DNA from: Saccharofermentans sp.
GTDB lineage: Bacteria > Bacillota_A > Clostridia > Saccharofermentanales > Saccharofermentanaceae
DNA length: 12,333 nt
Assembly (NCBI GenBank): GCA_024695565.1
Contig: JAILHX010000023.1
Location: forward strand, 1-12,333
Reading direction: 5' to 3'
Shown here: one piece after another, positions 1 to 6,887 of the stretch
Layout of the letters: each line of letters starts with the position of its first letter
How positions within the stretch are numbered: the first letter of the stretch is position 1
Notes under the pieces: model-generated
What the model was told of the DNA's origin: nothing
The model's input: only the letters and a program-made list of their open reading frames with translations
Database searches by the model: none
Made by a program: the position numbers and the translations under genes

Positions 1-171
<171 letters not shown>

Positions 172-181
172 TAATTAAATG

Positions 182-210
182 ATTATAGTGATTAATCAGG
201 TTGTTTTCAA
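182..210 (-). promoter_or_regulatory. Sigma-A type promoter of metG
   Basis: On the minus strand TTGAAA (205-210) and a perfect TATAAT (182-187) are separated by exactly 17 bases. Transcription would start near position 175, giving a leader of about 45 nt before the metG ATG. That is too short for a T-box leader. Confidence 0.8.
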
Positions 211-309
211 GAAGTTACTCTGGTCAGCTGCCTCATTGGCCGGGACCTGATTTTCGAGAACATGTGATCCGGACTACCTGCGGGCATACCCCTAAACGGT
301 CAAAAAAGA

Positions 310-327
310 GGGCAAAAAGGGCAAAAA
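310..327. repeat. Perfect tandem 9-base repeat (GGGCAAAAA x2)
   Basis: GGGCAAAAA occurs twice back to back (310-318 and 319-327), within a longer purine-rich tract. It is too short to assign a role. Slippage in an A-rich stretch is the simplest explanation. Confidence 0.6.
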
Positions 328-443
328 TCGCCTATTTCTACCCCTTTTCATATCGTTTTACAGGCATTTAGGACATAAAGGATTTTTGCGAACAAGTCCC
401 AACTTTTCCAAAACGCAAGATATGCCGGCTGCAGGAGATTATA

Positions 444-503
444 ATGGACTTACTTCTACCGGGAGGTGACTTGAAATGGCTGCAAACATCAGGCAGGATC
501 TGA
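444..503 (+). CDS. Possible 19-residue leader ORF overlapping the next gene start
   Basis: An ATG at 444-446 is preceded by AGGAG (433-437) at an ideal six-base spacing and opens a 19-codon frame, MDLLLPGGDLKWLQTSGRI, ending in TGA at 501-503. The frame contains the ribosome binding site of the following gene and overlaps its first nine codons in a different frame. Translation could therefore couple to, or interfere with, initiation at 476. The spacing and frame are visible in the sequence. That the peptide is made is inference, and a chance ORF is quite possible. Confidence 0.3.
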   Translation: MDLLLPGGDLKWLQTSGRI

Positions 504-1264
504 AGTCCAGATATGCCATGATCTCCCAAAGCATTCCTAACATCGAGCATAAGATCCGGTGTCTGCCGGAGGGCCGCATCAGGGTCAAATATCAAAACGG
601 CAAAGCTTATTACTATCATGTCGGAATTCTTCCTAGAGACAGGTACTTAAGCAGCGAAGACGCCGTCCTCATTGGAGAGCTTGTTCAGAAACGTTACCTT
701 CAATCAGTCTTAAAAGAAGCGAGGAATGAATTGTCAGCACTGGAGAAGATTCAGGAGATCTACCCTGAAACGCTCGCAGAAGATGTGTTTGACAATCTTC
801 CGGACTCTCGAAAAAAGTATGCAACTCCAATATTTACTTGTGACGAAGCATATGTCCAGAAATGGCTGTCCATCCCCTATAAGCGGAAACCTATTAAGAA
901 GGGCACCCCGACTTTTAAAATTCTCAAGGGTGACCTGGTGCGTTCTAAGTCAGAAGTCATAATCGCAGACAGGCTGTGGGCGAAAGGAATACCCTATAAA
1001 TACGAATGCCCGCTTAAGGCAGGTGATATAATTATTCATCCGGACTTCACGATCCTGAGAATGAGCGACAGGAAGATCGTCTACCATGAACACTGCGGGA
1101 GAATGGACGATCCTTCATACACCGATGACTTGTTATACAGAGTAAATCTATACTCCCAGGAGAAGATCTATATCGGTGACAGGCTGTTTTTCACATTCGA
1201 ATCATCTACAAGGCCCCTCAATACAGATTGCCTTGATGACTTCATCAATACTAACTTCAGGTAA
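476..1264 (+). CDS. Uncharacterised protein with a PD-(D/E)XK nuclease-like C-terminal domain
   Basis: This 262-residue soluble protein is the only gene on the plus strand. The N-terminal half has a short beta segment (RIRVKYQNGKAYYYHV, residues 34-49) and then a charged helical, probably coiled-coil stretch (about 58-95). The C-terminal part has the spacing of a PD-(D/E)XK fold: E160 in RSKSEVIIAD, HPDFTI with D190, and E205 in VYHEHCG, followed by MDDPSY. The lysine expected two residues after the last acid is Cys207, so catalysis is uncertain. From memory, similar proteins with SKSE...PDFT...EH.G.MDDP are common, unstudied hypotheticals of gut Clostridia. The start is supported by GGGAGGTGA (461-469). 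The gene is convergent with rsmI, with only 3 bases between the stop codons and no terminator hairpin. No partner gene suggests a role: defence, DNA repair and mobile origin are all open. Confidence 0.75.
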   Translation: MAANIRQDLKSRYAMISQSIPNIEHKIRCLPEGRIRVKYQNGKAYYYHVGILPRDRYLSSEDAVLIGELVQKRYLQSVLKEARNELSALEKIQEIYPETLAEDVFDNLPDSRKKYATPIFTCDEAYVQKWLSIPYKRKPIKKGTPTFKILKGDLVRSKSEVIIADRLWAKGIPYKYECPLKAGDIIIHPDFTILRMSDRKIVYHEHCGRMDDPSYTDDLLYRVNLYSQEKIYIGDRLFFTFESSTRPLNTDCLDDFINTNFR

Positions 1265-1267
1265 AAC

Positions 1268-2095
1268 TTATAATTCGGACGCGATCTTATAGGCTTCCTT
1301 CTTGTTCATGCCGGTGAATTCGGATACTACGTTGGAGATGTCCTTGGATGACATGCCCTTGTCCTTAAGAAGCGCTATAAGCTTTTCAGGATCGCCGGAA
1401 GCCATAGAAGCCGCGGAAGCCTTCTGTTCAAGGGGTTCAAGGCACAGACAGAATTCGCCCCTAGGCTCTGTATCCTTATAGTAATCAACAGCTTCAGATA
1501 CAGTCATGCGGAGGACTTCTTCGTATTTCTTCGTAAGTTCACGGCAGATGGCAAGTTTCCTATCGCCGAAGCCGGTGTCTAAAAGCTCATCAAGGAGCTT
1601 TCTCAAGCGGTGAGGCGCTTCATAGAGCACGATGGTCTCGCCTATAGAACACAGCGCCTTTAGGCGTTCACGCCTCTTCGAGCCCTCCGACGGAAGAAAA
1701 CCTTCGAAGTGGAAATAGCGCGTATCAAGTCCGGAAATACTCAAAGCCGCAGTAACTGCAGATGGACCCGGAATAACGGATATCTCTATTCCATTCTCAG
1801 ATGCAAGCAGAGCTAGGTCTGCGCCGGGATCGCTGATTGCGGGCATTCCGGCATCCGATACCTGGGCAACGTTCAGACCCTGCTTAAGAAGATCGATTAT
1901 TCCGTTGCCGCTGGCAGACTTGTTGTGCTCGTGGTATGAGATCAGGCGCTTGCCGGTGATGCCGAGGCCTGACAAGAGGATGCCTGTAACACGGGTGTCT
2001 TCGCAGGCAATGACGTCAACGTTTTCGAGCACTTCGCATGCTCTGGGAGACATATCTTCAAGATTTCCTATTGGTGTACCGACTAGATAAAGCAA
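1268..2095 (-). CDS. rsmI: 16S rRNA (cytidine(1402)-2'-O)-methyltransferase
   Basis: RsmI uses S-adenosylmethionine to methylate the 2'-O of C1402 in the decoding centre of 16S rRNA. The 275-residue protein has the tetrapyrrole-methylase-type fold, with VGTPIGNL (5-12), CEDTR (31-35), the glycine-rich loop VSDAGMPAISDPG (79-91) and PGPSA (109-113), and a C-terminal extension as expected. Its length is normal for the family. The start is TTG (2093-2095), supported by GGAGGAA eight bases upstream. This start lies inside the end of trmN6, a 13-base overlap, so the two RNA-modification genes are probably co-translated. In Bacillus subtilis the orthologue (yabC) also follows trmN6, with yazA between them; here yazA is absent. 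Confidence 0.95.
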   Translation of the reverse strand: MLYLVGTPIGNLEDMSPRACEVLENVDVIACEDTRVTGILLSGLGITGKRLISYHEHNKSASGNGIIDLLKQGLNVAQVSDAGMPAISDPGADLALLASENGIEISVIPGPSAVTAALSISGLDTRYFHFEGFLPSEGSKRRERLKALCSIGETIVLYEAPHRLRKLLDELLDTGFGDRKLAICRELTKKYEEVLRMTVSEAVDYYKDTEPRGEFCLCLEPLEQKASAASMASGDPEKLIALLKDKGMSSKDISNVVSEFTGMNKKEAYKIASEL

Positions 2096-2895
2096 TCCGT
2101 ATGTTCCTCCTCGTATATGTGAATGGCGCGCGCAGTCAGATAGCCTGTGCCTTCCTCGTTGATGAAGAGCGGCGGCAGGACTTTGAACTCTGCATTGGGC
2201 GAGCCTTTCTTCCCTGCTATCAAGGCCAGAAAGGCATTCTTCGATTCATTGGCATGGACCGTAAGAAGCCTTACCGGCGTTATCTTATATTTTGAATACA
2301 GCGAAAAGCACTCGGGCACTCTTTCAGGGCTGATGCACATGACCGCAAAACCGCCGCTCGTTCTGGTCCTCAAAGATTGTACTCTTATAAAGTCTTCAAG
2401 TCCTCCCTGCTCAGAGAACCTGGCGCAGGCTTCGTGCTCGGATTTAACAGACCTATCCGTAACTGAACCTTTGGTCCCGTCGTAAAACGGAGGGTTCATG
2501 AATACCACGTCGTATGCCTTGTTCTTCAGTTCCGCAGGTAAGTCTCTAAGATCGCAGTTATAAGCGCTGATGCGGGACTCTAAGTGATTCAGACGGATAT
2601 TCTCACAGAACACTTTAAAGGCAAGTTCGACGATCTCAACACCGTCAACATGCGCATTTTTGCAGCGCGCGGAAGCAAGGATGGATGCGCCGCCGGTTCC
2701 GCTGCCTAATTCGAGCATCTCACAGGGTCTGCCCGTACGCACAAACGATGCTGCAAACCATGCCAGCAGAACGCTTGCGGTATCAAGCTTATAGCAGTCT
2801 TTATGCTGAAGGAGCTTAAGGCCGTCGCGCCCGAGATCTTCGGCAGTGACAGATATGCCGTCTATGTTTACTGCTGCATCAGACAAGTGAATCAA
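2083..2895 (-). CDS. trmN6: tRNA1(Val) (adenine(37)-N6)-methyltransferase-like protein
   Basis: This is a class I SAM-dependent methyltransferase of the TrmN6/YabB family, which methylates N6 of A37 in a tRNA. Visible motifs are LELGSGTGGA (61-70, SAM loop), an acidic VDGVEI segment (83-88) and the catalytic NPPFY (134-138) used by N6-adenine methylases. At 270 residues it is slightly longer than many family members. The start is uncertain. The frame opens with TTG at 2893-2895, but the only Shine-Dalgarno-like stretch (GGATGG) almost touches it, so the TTG three codons later (2884-2886) may fit better. A perfect TATAAT lies about 27 bases upstream of the frame. The stop overlaps rsmI by 13 bases. 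The substrate tRNA in this organism is inferred from the family. Confidence 0.88.
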   Translation of the reverse strand: MIHLSDAAVNIDGISVTAEDLGRDGLKLLQHKDCYKLDTASVLLAWFAASFVRTGRPCEMLELGSGTGGASILASARCKNAHVDGVEIVELAFKVFCENIRLNHLESRISAYNCDLRDLPAELKNKAYDVVFMNPPFYDGTKGSVTDRSVKSEHEACARFSEQGGLEDFIRVQSLRTRTSGGFAVMCISPERVPECFSLYSKYKITPVRLLTVHANESKNAFLALIAGKKGSPNAEFKVLPPLFINEEGTGYLTARAIHIYEEEHTDCFI

Positions 2896-2921
2896 ACCAT
2901 CCGTAATTTATTTTCAGAAAC

Positions 2922-2927
2922 ATTATA
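2922..2927 (-). promoter_or_regulatory. Possible -10 element for trmN6-rsmI
   Basis: A perfect TATAAT on the minus strand lies in the 49-base gap between the zinc-ribbon gene and trmN6. No good -35 hexamer is seen at 15-18 bases upstream, so it is either a weak promoter or chance. If used, the leader would be about 20 nt. Confidence 0.35.
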
Positions 2928-2944
2928 CTCCTGCACACCTGACA

Positions 2945-4489
2945 TTACTTGGTGAGCATGCTGTCGTTTCTTAAGCGGATGAGCCTGTTCTTCAAACTCG
3001 TGAAGTGCGTATCGCACGAGTGCTTTTTCTCGATATACTCCTTGAGGTCTCTTCTAAGAATCATTAATTCCTTGCGCTCCAGGCTCTGATCTGAGGATTT
3101 GACGGAAGCATAAACGCGCTCTTTTGCTTCATAGTCGCCGATCTGTTTTTGGGTTATGGCGACCTTGTGGTCAGCAGCAGAGCAGTCAACAAGCCCCGTC
3201 AGGAGATTATTCAGCTCGTCGAAATACGTTTTATCTTCCGGCAAAGCCTGTTCACCTGATTCTTTGACCAGCATCTGGATCCTCTTGATCCCTGAGGTAG
3301 TCAATTCATCGGCGGTCTTTATGCCGCTTATGTTCGTCCATCTGCCCTTACAGAGAATGCGTCCTAACAGCGCTTCGAAATTAGAAGGATCAGCCATGAG
3401 GATATTGGTAAACCTCTGCTCGGCGTCTGAATAGTTACCGTTGTTCATTGCATTTAGCGCTTTCTCAAGAGGCAGTCCGAAGAACAGGGAGATTCCGTAC
3501 GCAACGCCGCAGGAATTACATTCATAGACTCTCTTCTCGTTATTGAGTGCGAGACTTGCGCCGCACTTGGCGCAAAGTACAGTCCTGGAAGGATCTGCGA
3601 CTACATCGTCCTGAGGTTCTGCAGGAGCCGTATCTCCGGTACCCTCAGTCTCATCTTTGTCTTTGCCGCACTCAGCCTGGATCGCCAGTAGGTTAGCGTA
3701 TTCTTCCGCATACTTTTCCTTTATCTCTTCTATCTTGTTACCGGCTACCATGTTCTCGGTCGCGCCGATCTTTACGGTCTCGTTCAAAGGTGTCATCAAC
3801 TTGTTGGCTTTGATATTAAAACTGATCAGATATCCCACGTATAACAAGACCTCGAAAACAGTCATGATAAGCAACGCCCAAAAGGATTCGGAGTCTGCCT
3901 GAAGAAATCTGACAAAGCCGCCGATTATGCTCAACACCATACAAAGAATAAATGCCCTTGTAGTAAACTTGCGTGTCTTTCTCATACGCTCTAAGGCAGA
4001 AGCAGCGCTCTTGAACTTTCCCTTGTCCGCATCTGCCTTAACGACATAAAGTTCATTCTGCACTGTCTTTATGTCACTGACCAGCCCTGCCAGTTCGCTA
4101 AGCTTGCCAAAATAAAGAGCTTCAGCGCCGTCAGATCTGTCTGCTGCATTCTCGATAACTTTTTTTACGGAAGATATATTGTTCTTCTTGAAGCTGTCGG
4201 GATTACCGAGCCACTCAGGCGAAGATATGCCCGCTTCACATAAGACCAGTCCTCTGAGGGCCTCAAAATTCTCAGGATAATGCTCAAGGATAGCGTTGTA
4301 CTTATCCCTGGCAGCGACAAAATCACTTTGCGCAAGGCACGCAGAAGCCTGGGCGAATAATTCATCACCGTGGAAATCCGCTGCATCAAACTTGGTTCCG
4401 CAAAAAGGACAGTCAAAATAAGCCTGATCTGAATCGAAGATCAATACGCCGGCACATTTTGAACAGGTATAACTCTTAAGAAAAGCCAT
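2945..4489 (-). CDS. Membrane-hairpin protein with two zinc-ribbon/TPR-like modules
   Basis: I do not recognise this 514-residue protein as a named gene. It is built from two copies of one module. Copy 1 (about 7-155) has a zinc ribbon (C9, C12, C27, C30) and a TPR-like helical part containing NFEALRGLVLCEAG. Copy 2 (about 304-455) has C306, C309, C324, C327 and NFEALLGRILCKG. Between the copies lie two hydrophobic segments (about 177-197 and 203-224) joined by a very short loop, then a charged helical linker and an acidic, disordered stretch (about 274-300). A membrane hairpin would put both modules on the same side, probably the cytoplasm. The last 60 residues are charged and helical. The ATG is preceded by AAGGGG about ten bases upstream, and a plausible promoter lies at 4538-4565. 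Zinc binding is inferred from the cysteine pattern. A scaffold or stress-sensing role is possible but unsupported. Confidence 0.8.
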   Translation of the reverse strand: MAFLKSYTCSKCAGVLIFDSDQAYFDCPFCGTKFDAADFHGDELFAQASACLAQSDFVAARDKYNAILEHYPENFEALRGLVLCEAGISSPEWLGNPDSFKKNNISSVKKVIENAADRSDGAEALYFGKLSELAGLVSDIKTVQNELYVVKADADKGKFKSAASALERMRKTRKFTTRAFILCMVLSIIGGFVRFLQADSESFWALLIMTVFEVLLYVGYLISFNIKANKLMTPLNETVKIGATENMVAGNKIEEIKEKYAEEYANLLAIQAECGKDKDETEGTGDTAPAEPQDDVVADPSRTVLCAKCGASLALNNEKRVYECNSCGVAYGISLFFGLPLEKALNAMNNGNYSDAEQRFTNILMADPSNFEALLGRILCKGRWTNISGIKTADELTTSGIKRIQMLVKESGEQALPEDKTYFDELNNLLTGLVDCSAADHKVAITQKQIGDYEAKERVYASVKSSDQSLERKELMILRRDLKEYIEKKHSCDTHFTSLKNRLIRLRNDSMLTK

Positions 4490-4537
4490 GGAACAATTAC
4501 CCCTTATTCATTCCAATAACCAAACCCCATTAATAAG

Positions 4538-4565
4538 ATATTATCAGATTTCAGACTTTTGTTAA
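4538..4565 (-). promoter_or_regulatory. Putative promoter of the zinc-ribbon gene
   Basis: On the minus strand TTAACA (4560-4565) and TAATAT (4538-4543) are separated by 16 bases. They lie just downstream of the ferredoxin terminator and about 50 bases before the zinc-ribbon ATG. Both hexamers depart from consensus. Confidence 0.45.
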
Positions 4566-4590
4566 AGATTTTTTACTTCATAAGAATACA

Positions 4591-4629
4591 TACAAAAACA
4601 ACGCGCTCTCCCAAGAAGAGAACGCGTTG
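4591..4629 (-). terminator. Rho-independent terminator of the ferredoxin gene
   Basis: In the minus-strand RNA, CAACGCG (from 4629) pairs with CGCGTTG (ending at 4599). The stem extends inward through a T-G wobble and TCTC/GAGA to about 12 base pairs. A TTTTTGT tract follows directly. It lies about 35 bases after the ferredoxin stop codon. Confidence 0.9.
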
Positions 4630-4662
4630 CAATTTGCTAATCGAATTTAACGACTTACGTTA

Positions 4663-4833
4663 TCAGCCTTCAGCGATAGCACCAACAGGGCAAGAAGCTT
4701 CGCAAGCACCACAGCCTACGCAAACATCTGCATCGATGTTGTACTGTGTATCACCCTGAGAGATTGCACCAACAGGGCAACCATCAGCGCAAGTACCGCA
4801 AGATACGCAAGCGTCAGAAATTACAAATGCCAT
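4663..4833 (-). CDS. Clostridial-type 2[4Fe-4S] ferredoxin
   Basis: This 56-residue protein is a small cytoplasmic electron carrier holding two [4Fe-4S] clusters. Its two halves are near-repeats: C9-x2-C12-x2-C15-x3-C19-P and C38-x2-C41-x2-C44-x3-C48-P, each followed by VGAI. All eight cluster cysteines are present and the length is that of classical clostridial ferredoxins. It starts with ATG (4831-4833) nine bases after AGGAGG (4843-4848). Codon choice (GCT, GGT, TGC, GTA) differs from the surrounding genes and suggests strong expression. It has its own terminator and probably its own promoter, so it looks like a single-gene unit between ricT and the zinc-ribbon gene. Typical partners (pyruvate:ferredoxin oxidoreductase, hydrogenase, Rnf) are not in the window. 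Confidence 0.97.
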   Translation of the reverse strand: MAFVISDACVSCGTCADGCPVGAISQGDTQYNIDADVCVGCGACEASCPVGAIAEG

Positions 4834-4865
4834 AATAATTATCCTCCTATTCGAGTAGTGACTTG

Positions 4866-4894
4866 ATTATTTCACAAATCGCAGTTTTCAACAA
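4866..4894 (-). promoter_or_regulatory. Putative promoter of the ferredoxin gene
   Basis: On the minus strand AATAAT (4866-4871) sits 17 bases after TTGTTG (4889-4894). The -10 is close to consensus and the -35 is weak. A TTGAAA overlaps the -35 region but is spaced too closely. Its position between the ricT hairpin and the strong AGGAGG site fits a ferredoxin promoter. Confidence 0.4.
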
Positions 4895-4929
4895 GTACAA
4901 TAAAGGGCGATTTGTAAAAATCACCCTTT
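4895..4929 (-). terminator. Probable terminator after ricT
   Basis: In the minus-strand RNA, AAAGGGTGATTT (from 4929) pairs with AAATCGCCCTTT (ending at 4902) around a 4-base loop. This gives 12 pairs including one T-G wobble. On the plus strand that position is a C-A mismatch, so the hairpin fits minus-strand transcripts better. The tail (ATTGT) is only weakly T-rich, so termination may be partial. It lies about 45 bases after the ricT stop codon. Confidence 0.6.
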
Positions 4930-4974
4930 TGACGCCTTTTTTATGGTCATATATTGCGACATCCGTCGAAAACC

Positions 4975-5880
4975 TTATTCTTCGGTATCTTCGATGTCCT
5001 CAAAGTCTTGATTTGCTTCATTCTGCCTGTTATTGCCCTGGCTGACTTTGGCTTCCTTGGCAGCGTTCTTCTTTACCATATCGTGGTTTAACGCCTCGAG
5101 ATCTTCCCATGAGAACTTCTCGATCTCTGTGTCAGTCTCTGTTACAAACTTGACTGACAATGTCTCTTCAATAAAGTTAACGTCAGTTACAACACCCATT
5201 CCCACAGGTGTTCTGACGCGTGCGCCGACATCAGGAAGTCTTCTGTGCGCATCATCATAAGCTTCTTTCTCAAACTGCAGGCAGCACATGAGCCTTCCGC
5301 AGGCACCGTTGAGCTTGCCGGGATTAAGAGACAGCCCCTGGGATCTGGCGAGCTTTAAGTTAACAGGTGCAAAGTGGTTAAGGAAAGAACAGCAGCAGAG
5401 CTCTCTTCCGCACATACCGATACCGCCGACAAGCTTTGCCTGGTCTCTGGAACCGATCTGTCTTAATTCGATCCTCGTACGGAACGTGTATGCCAGGTCC
5501 TTAACGAGTTCTCTGAAGTCGACTCTGCCGTCAGCCGTAAAGAAGAACGTAAGCTTCTTGCCGTCAAAAGAATATTCGGAATCAACAAGGTTCATCTCGA
5601 TGCCTCTTGCGGCGATGAGCTCTTTACACTTGAAGAAAGCTTCCTTCTCTTTGGCACAGATATCGTAGTACTTATCGAGTTCCTTCTCGGAAGCTATGCG
5701 CTTAATGGAAGGCAGTTCCTCGCTTGTCTCCTCGGCATACGGTTCCTGGGCTACGAATGCTATTTCTTCCCCGAGTTCGGTATCGATCATGACAGCATCG
5801 CCAAGGCTTAATGCCAAGCCGTCGCAGCGGAATCTCAAGGTGACACCGGCATCTCTTGTTCTTAAGTTTACGATCTTCAT
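4975..5880 (-). CDS. ricT: PSP1-domain protein RicT (YaaT)
   Basis: RicT is a cytoplasmic protein which in Bacillus subtilis forms the Y (Ric) complex with RicA and RicF. That complex carries iron-sulfur clusters and affects RNase Y-dependent mRNA processing, competence, sporulation and biofilm formation. The 301-residue product has the PSP1 core (about 50-205) with the cysteine-rich signatures MCGRELCCCSF (C157, C162-C164) and ACGRLMCC (C194, C199, C200). A beta-rich domain (about 215-262) and an acidic, disordered tail follow. The ATG (5878-5880) overlaps the holB stop as ATGA and is preceded by GAGGAG eight bases upstream, so the two genes are translationally coupled. This matches the holB-ricT neighbourhood of Bacillus. 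No ricA or ricF is in the window, so a full Y-complex cannot be claimed. Confidence 0.92.
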   Translation of the reverse strand: MKIVNLRTRDAGVTLRFRCDGLALSLGDAVMIDTELGEEIAFVAQEPYAEETSEELPSIKRIASEKELDKYYDICAKEKEAFFKCKELIAARGIEMNLVDSEYSFDGKKLTFFFTADGRVDFRELVKDLAYTFRTRIELRQIGSRDQAKLVGGIGMCGRELCCCSFLNHFAPVNLKLARSQGLSLNPGKLNGACGRLMCCLQFEKEAYDDAHRRLPDVGARVRTPVGMGVVTDVNFIEETLSVKFVTETDTEIEKFSWEDLEALNHDMVKKNAAKEAKVSQGNNRQNEANQDFEDIEDTEE

Positions 5881-6887
5881 TTTTTAAGCTCCTCATGTAT
5901 CCGGAGAAGCATCGCTGAAACGGAGGCATCAAAATTGGAATTGACTTCCAGTGCCCTTAAAAATGTGTTTACCGCTTCGGTGCATCTTCCGAGTTTAAGT
6001 GTTGTTATCTGTTTATTTGAGGCAACGAAGCTCTCGATAGCCTCACGGTCCAATTCGTTATTGATCTTACGGCAGTCAGGATAGTTGATAAGCCTTCCCG
6101 CGTCATCAAGGAACAGGAGTATCGCAGAAGCAATTATCTTCGCGTCATCCTTAAAGCCCGTCAGTACTTCGACATAGTCCTCGAGAACGTCGATGTATGA
6201 ACTCGTGGGAATGGCGATCATTATGCTGTTGATCTCATGTCTTAAGCTTACGCCGGAATCTTCCCTCGCAAGCTCTATAGCTTTGCCGGGTATCCTGCCG
6301 CTGTTATATACAGCGCTCTTTATCTTCGAATCTTCTAAATCGGGACAATTAGCCCTAACGATCTCTTCCAGTTCTTCATCGGAATAAGGATCGAGCTTGA
6401 TCTCGGTGACCCTCGACATGACCGTATCAAGAACTGCGTCAGTATTGGAACTTGTGAGGATGAATACGACATCTTTCTTAGGTTCCTCCAATGACTTGAG
6501 CAGAGCGTTCTGGCTCTCAACGCCAAGATAATCGAAGTCGATTATGAATGTCTTGGTCCTGGCGAACTGGGGCTTTAAGTAAGACTCCGCAACGACGTTA
6601 TCCTTGATGAAATCGACCTTGACGTTCTTAGTCTCTGAAGGCTCATAAACCCTCGTAACGTCAGGTGTCGTGAAGTTATCAAAATACTTGCAGTTACTGC
6701 AGACTCCGCAAGCACCGTCAGGACCTGCGTCATTACACATCAGGGCCTTCGCAAACTCTTCTGCGATGAGCCTCTTGCCCGAACCTTTAGGACCTGAGAG
6801 CATGTAAGCCCCGCTGCCGCGCCTTACAGCTTCTGCAGCGAGTCTTAGCTTTATCTGCTTCTGTCCTGTTATATTCGAGAAAGCCAC
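5877..6887 (-). CDS. holB: DNA polymerase III delta-prime subunit
   Basis: HolB is part of the AAA+ clamp-loader that places the beta sliding clamp on DNA. This 336-residue protein has a Walker A loop GPKGSGKR (32-39), a four-cysteine zinc module (C51, C60, C63, C66), a Walker B-like IIDFDYL (115-121), the segment NALLKSLEEP (127-136) and SRV (158-160). The last corresponds to the SRC motif and keeps its arginine; the final residue differs from the usual cysteine. DnaX proteins share many of these features. The 336-residue length and position between tmk and ricT favour delta-prime. The start is GTG (6885-6887), whose G is the last base of the tmk stop (TAGTG), with GGGAA six bases upstream. 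In Bacillus yaaQ and yaaR lie between tmk and holB; here they are absent. Confidence 0.9.
   Translation of the reverse strand: MAFSNITGQKQIKLRLAAEAVRRGSGAYMLSGPKGSGKRLIAEEFAKALMCNDAGPDGACGVCSNCKYFDNFTTPDVTRVYEPSETKNVKVDFIKDNVVAESYLKPQFARTKTFIIDFDYLGVESQNALLKSLEEPKKDVVFILTSSNTDAVLDTVMSRVTEIKLDPYSDEELEEIVRANCPDLEDSKIKSAVYNSGRIPGKAIELAREDSGVSLRHEINSIMIAIPTSSYIDVLEDYVEVLTGFKDDAKIIASAILLFLDDAGRLINYPDCRKINNELDREAIESFVASNKQITTLKLGRCTEAVNTFLRALEVNSNFDASVSAMLLRIHEELKK

Noticed and set aside
211..430. tRNA, small RNA or CRISPR in the intergenic region
   Set aside because: No cloverleaf, no conserved T-loop and no spaced repeats were found. The only repeat is a tandem 9-mer.
368..619. Minus-strand ORF antisense to the start of the PD-(D/E)XK-like gene
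   Set aside because: No ribosome binding site and no domain. The plus-strand gene has a good start and a coherent fold pattern.
2898..2900. ATG just upstream of trmN6 as its start codon
   Set aside because: It is out of frame and meets a stop after two codons, so a TTG start is required.
4902..4940. Plus-strand terminator (hairpin followed by T-rich tract)
   Set aside because: No plus-strand gene ends nearby, and the hairpin pairs better in minus-strand RNA, where it follows ricT.
5288..5668. Plus-strand ORF opposite ricT
   Set aside because: It covers the conserved PSP1 cysteine motifs on the other strand and has no independent support.
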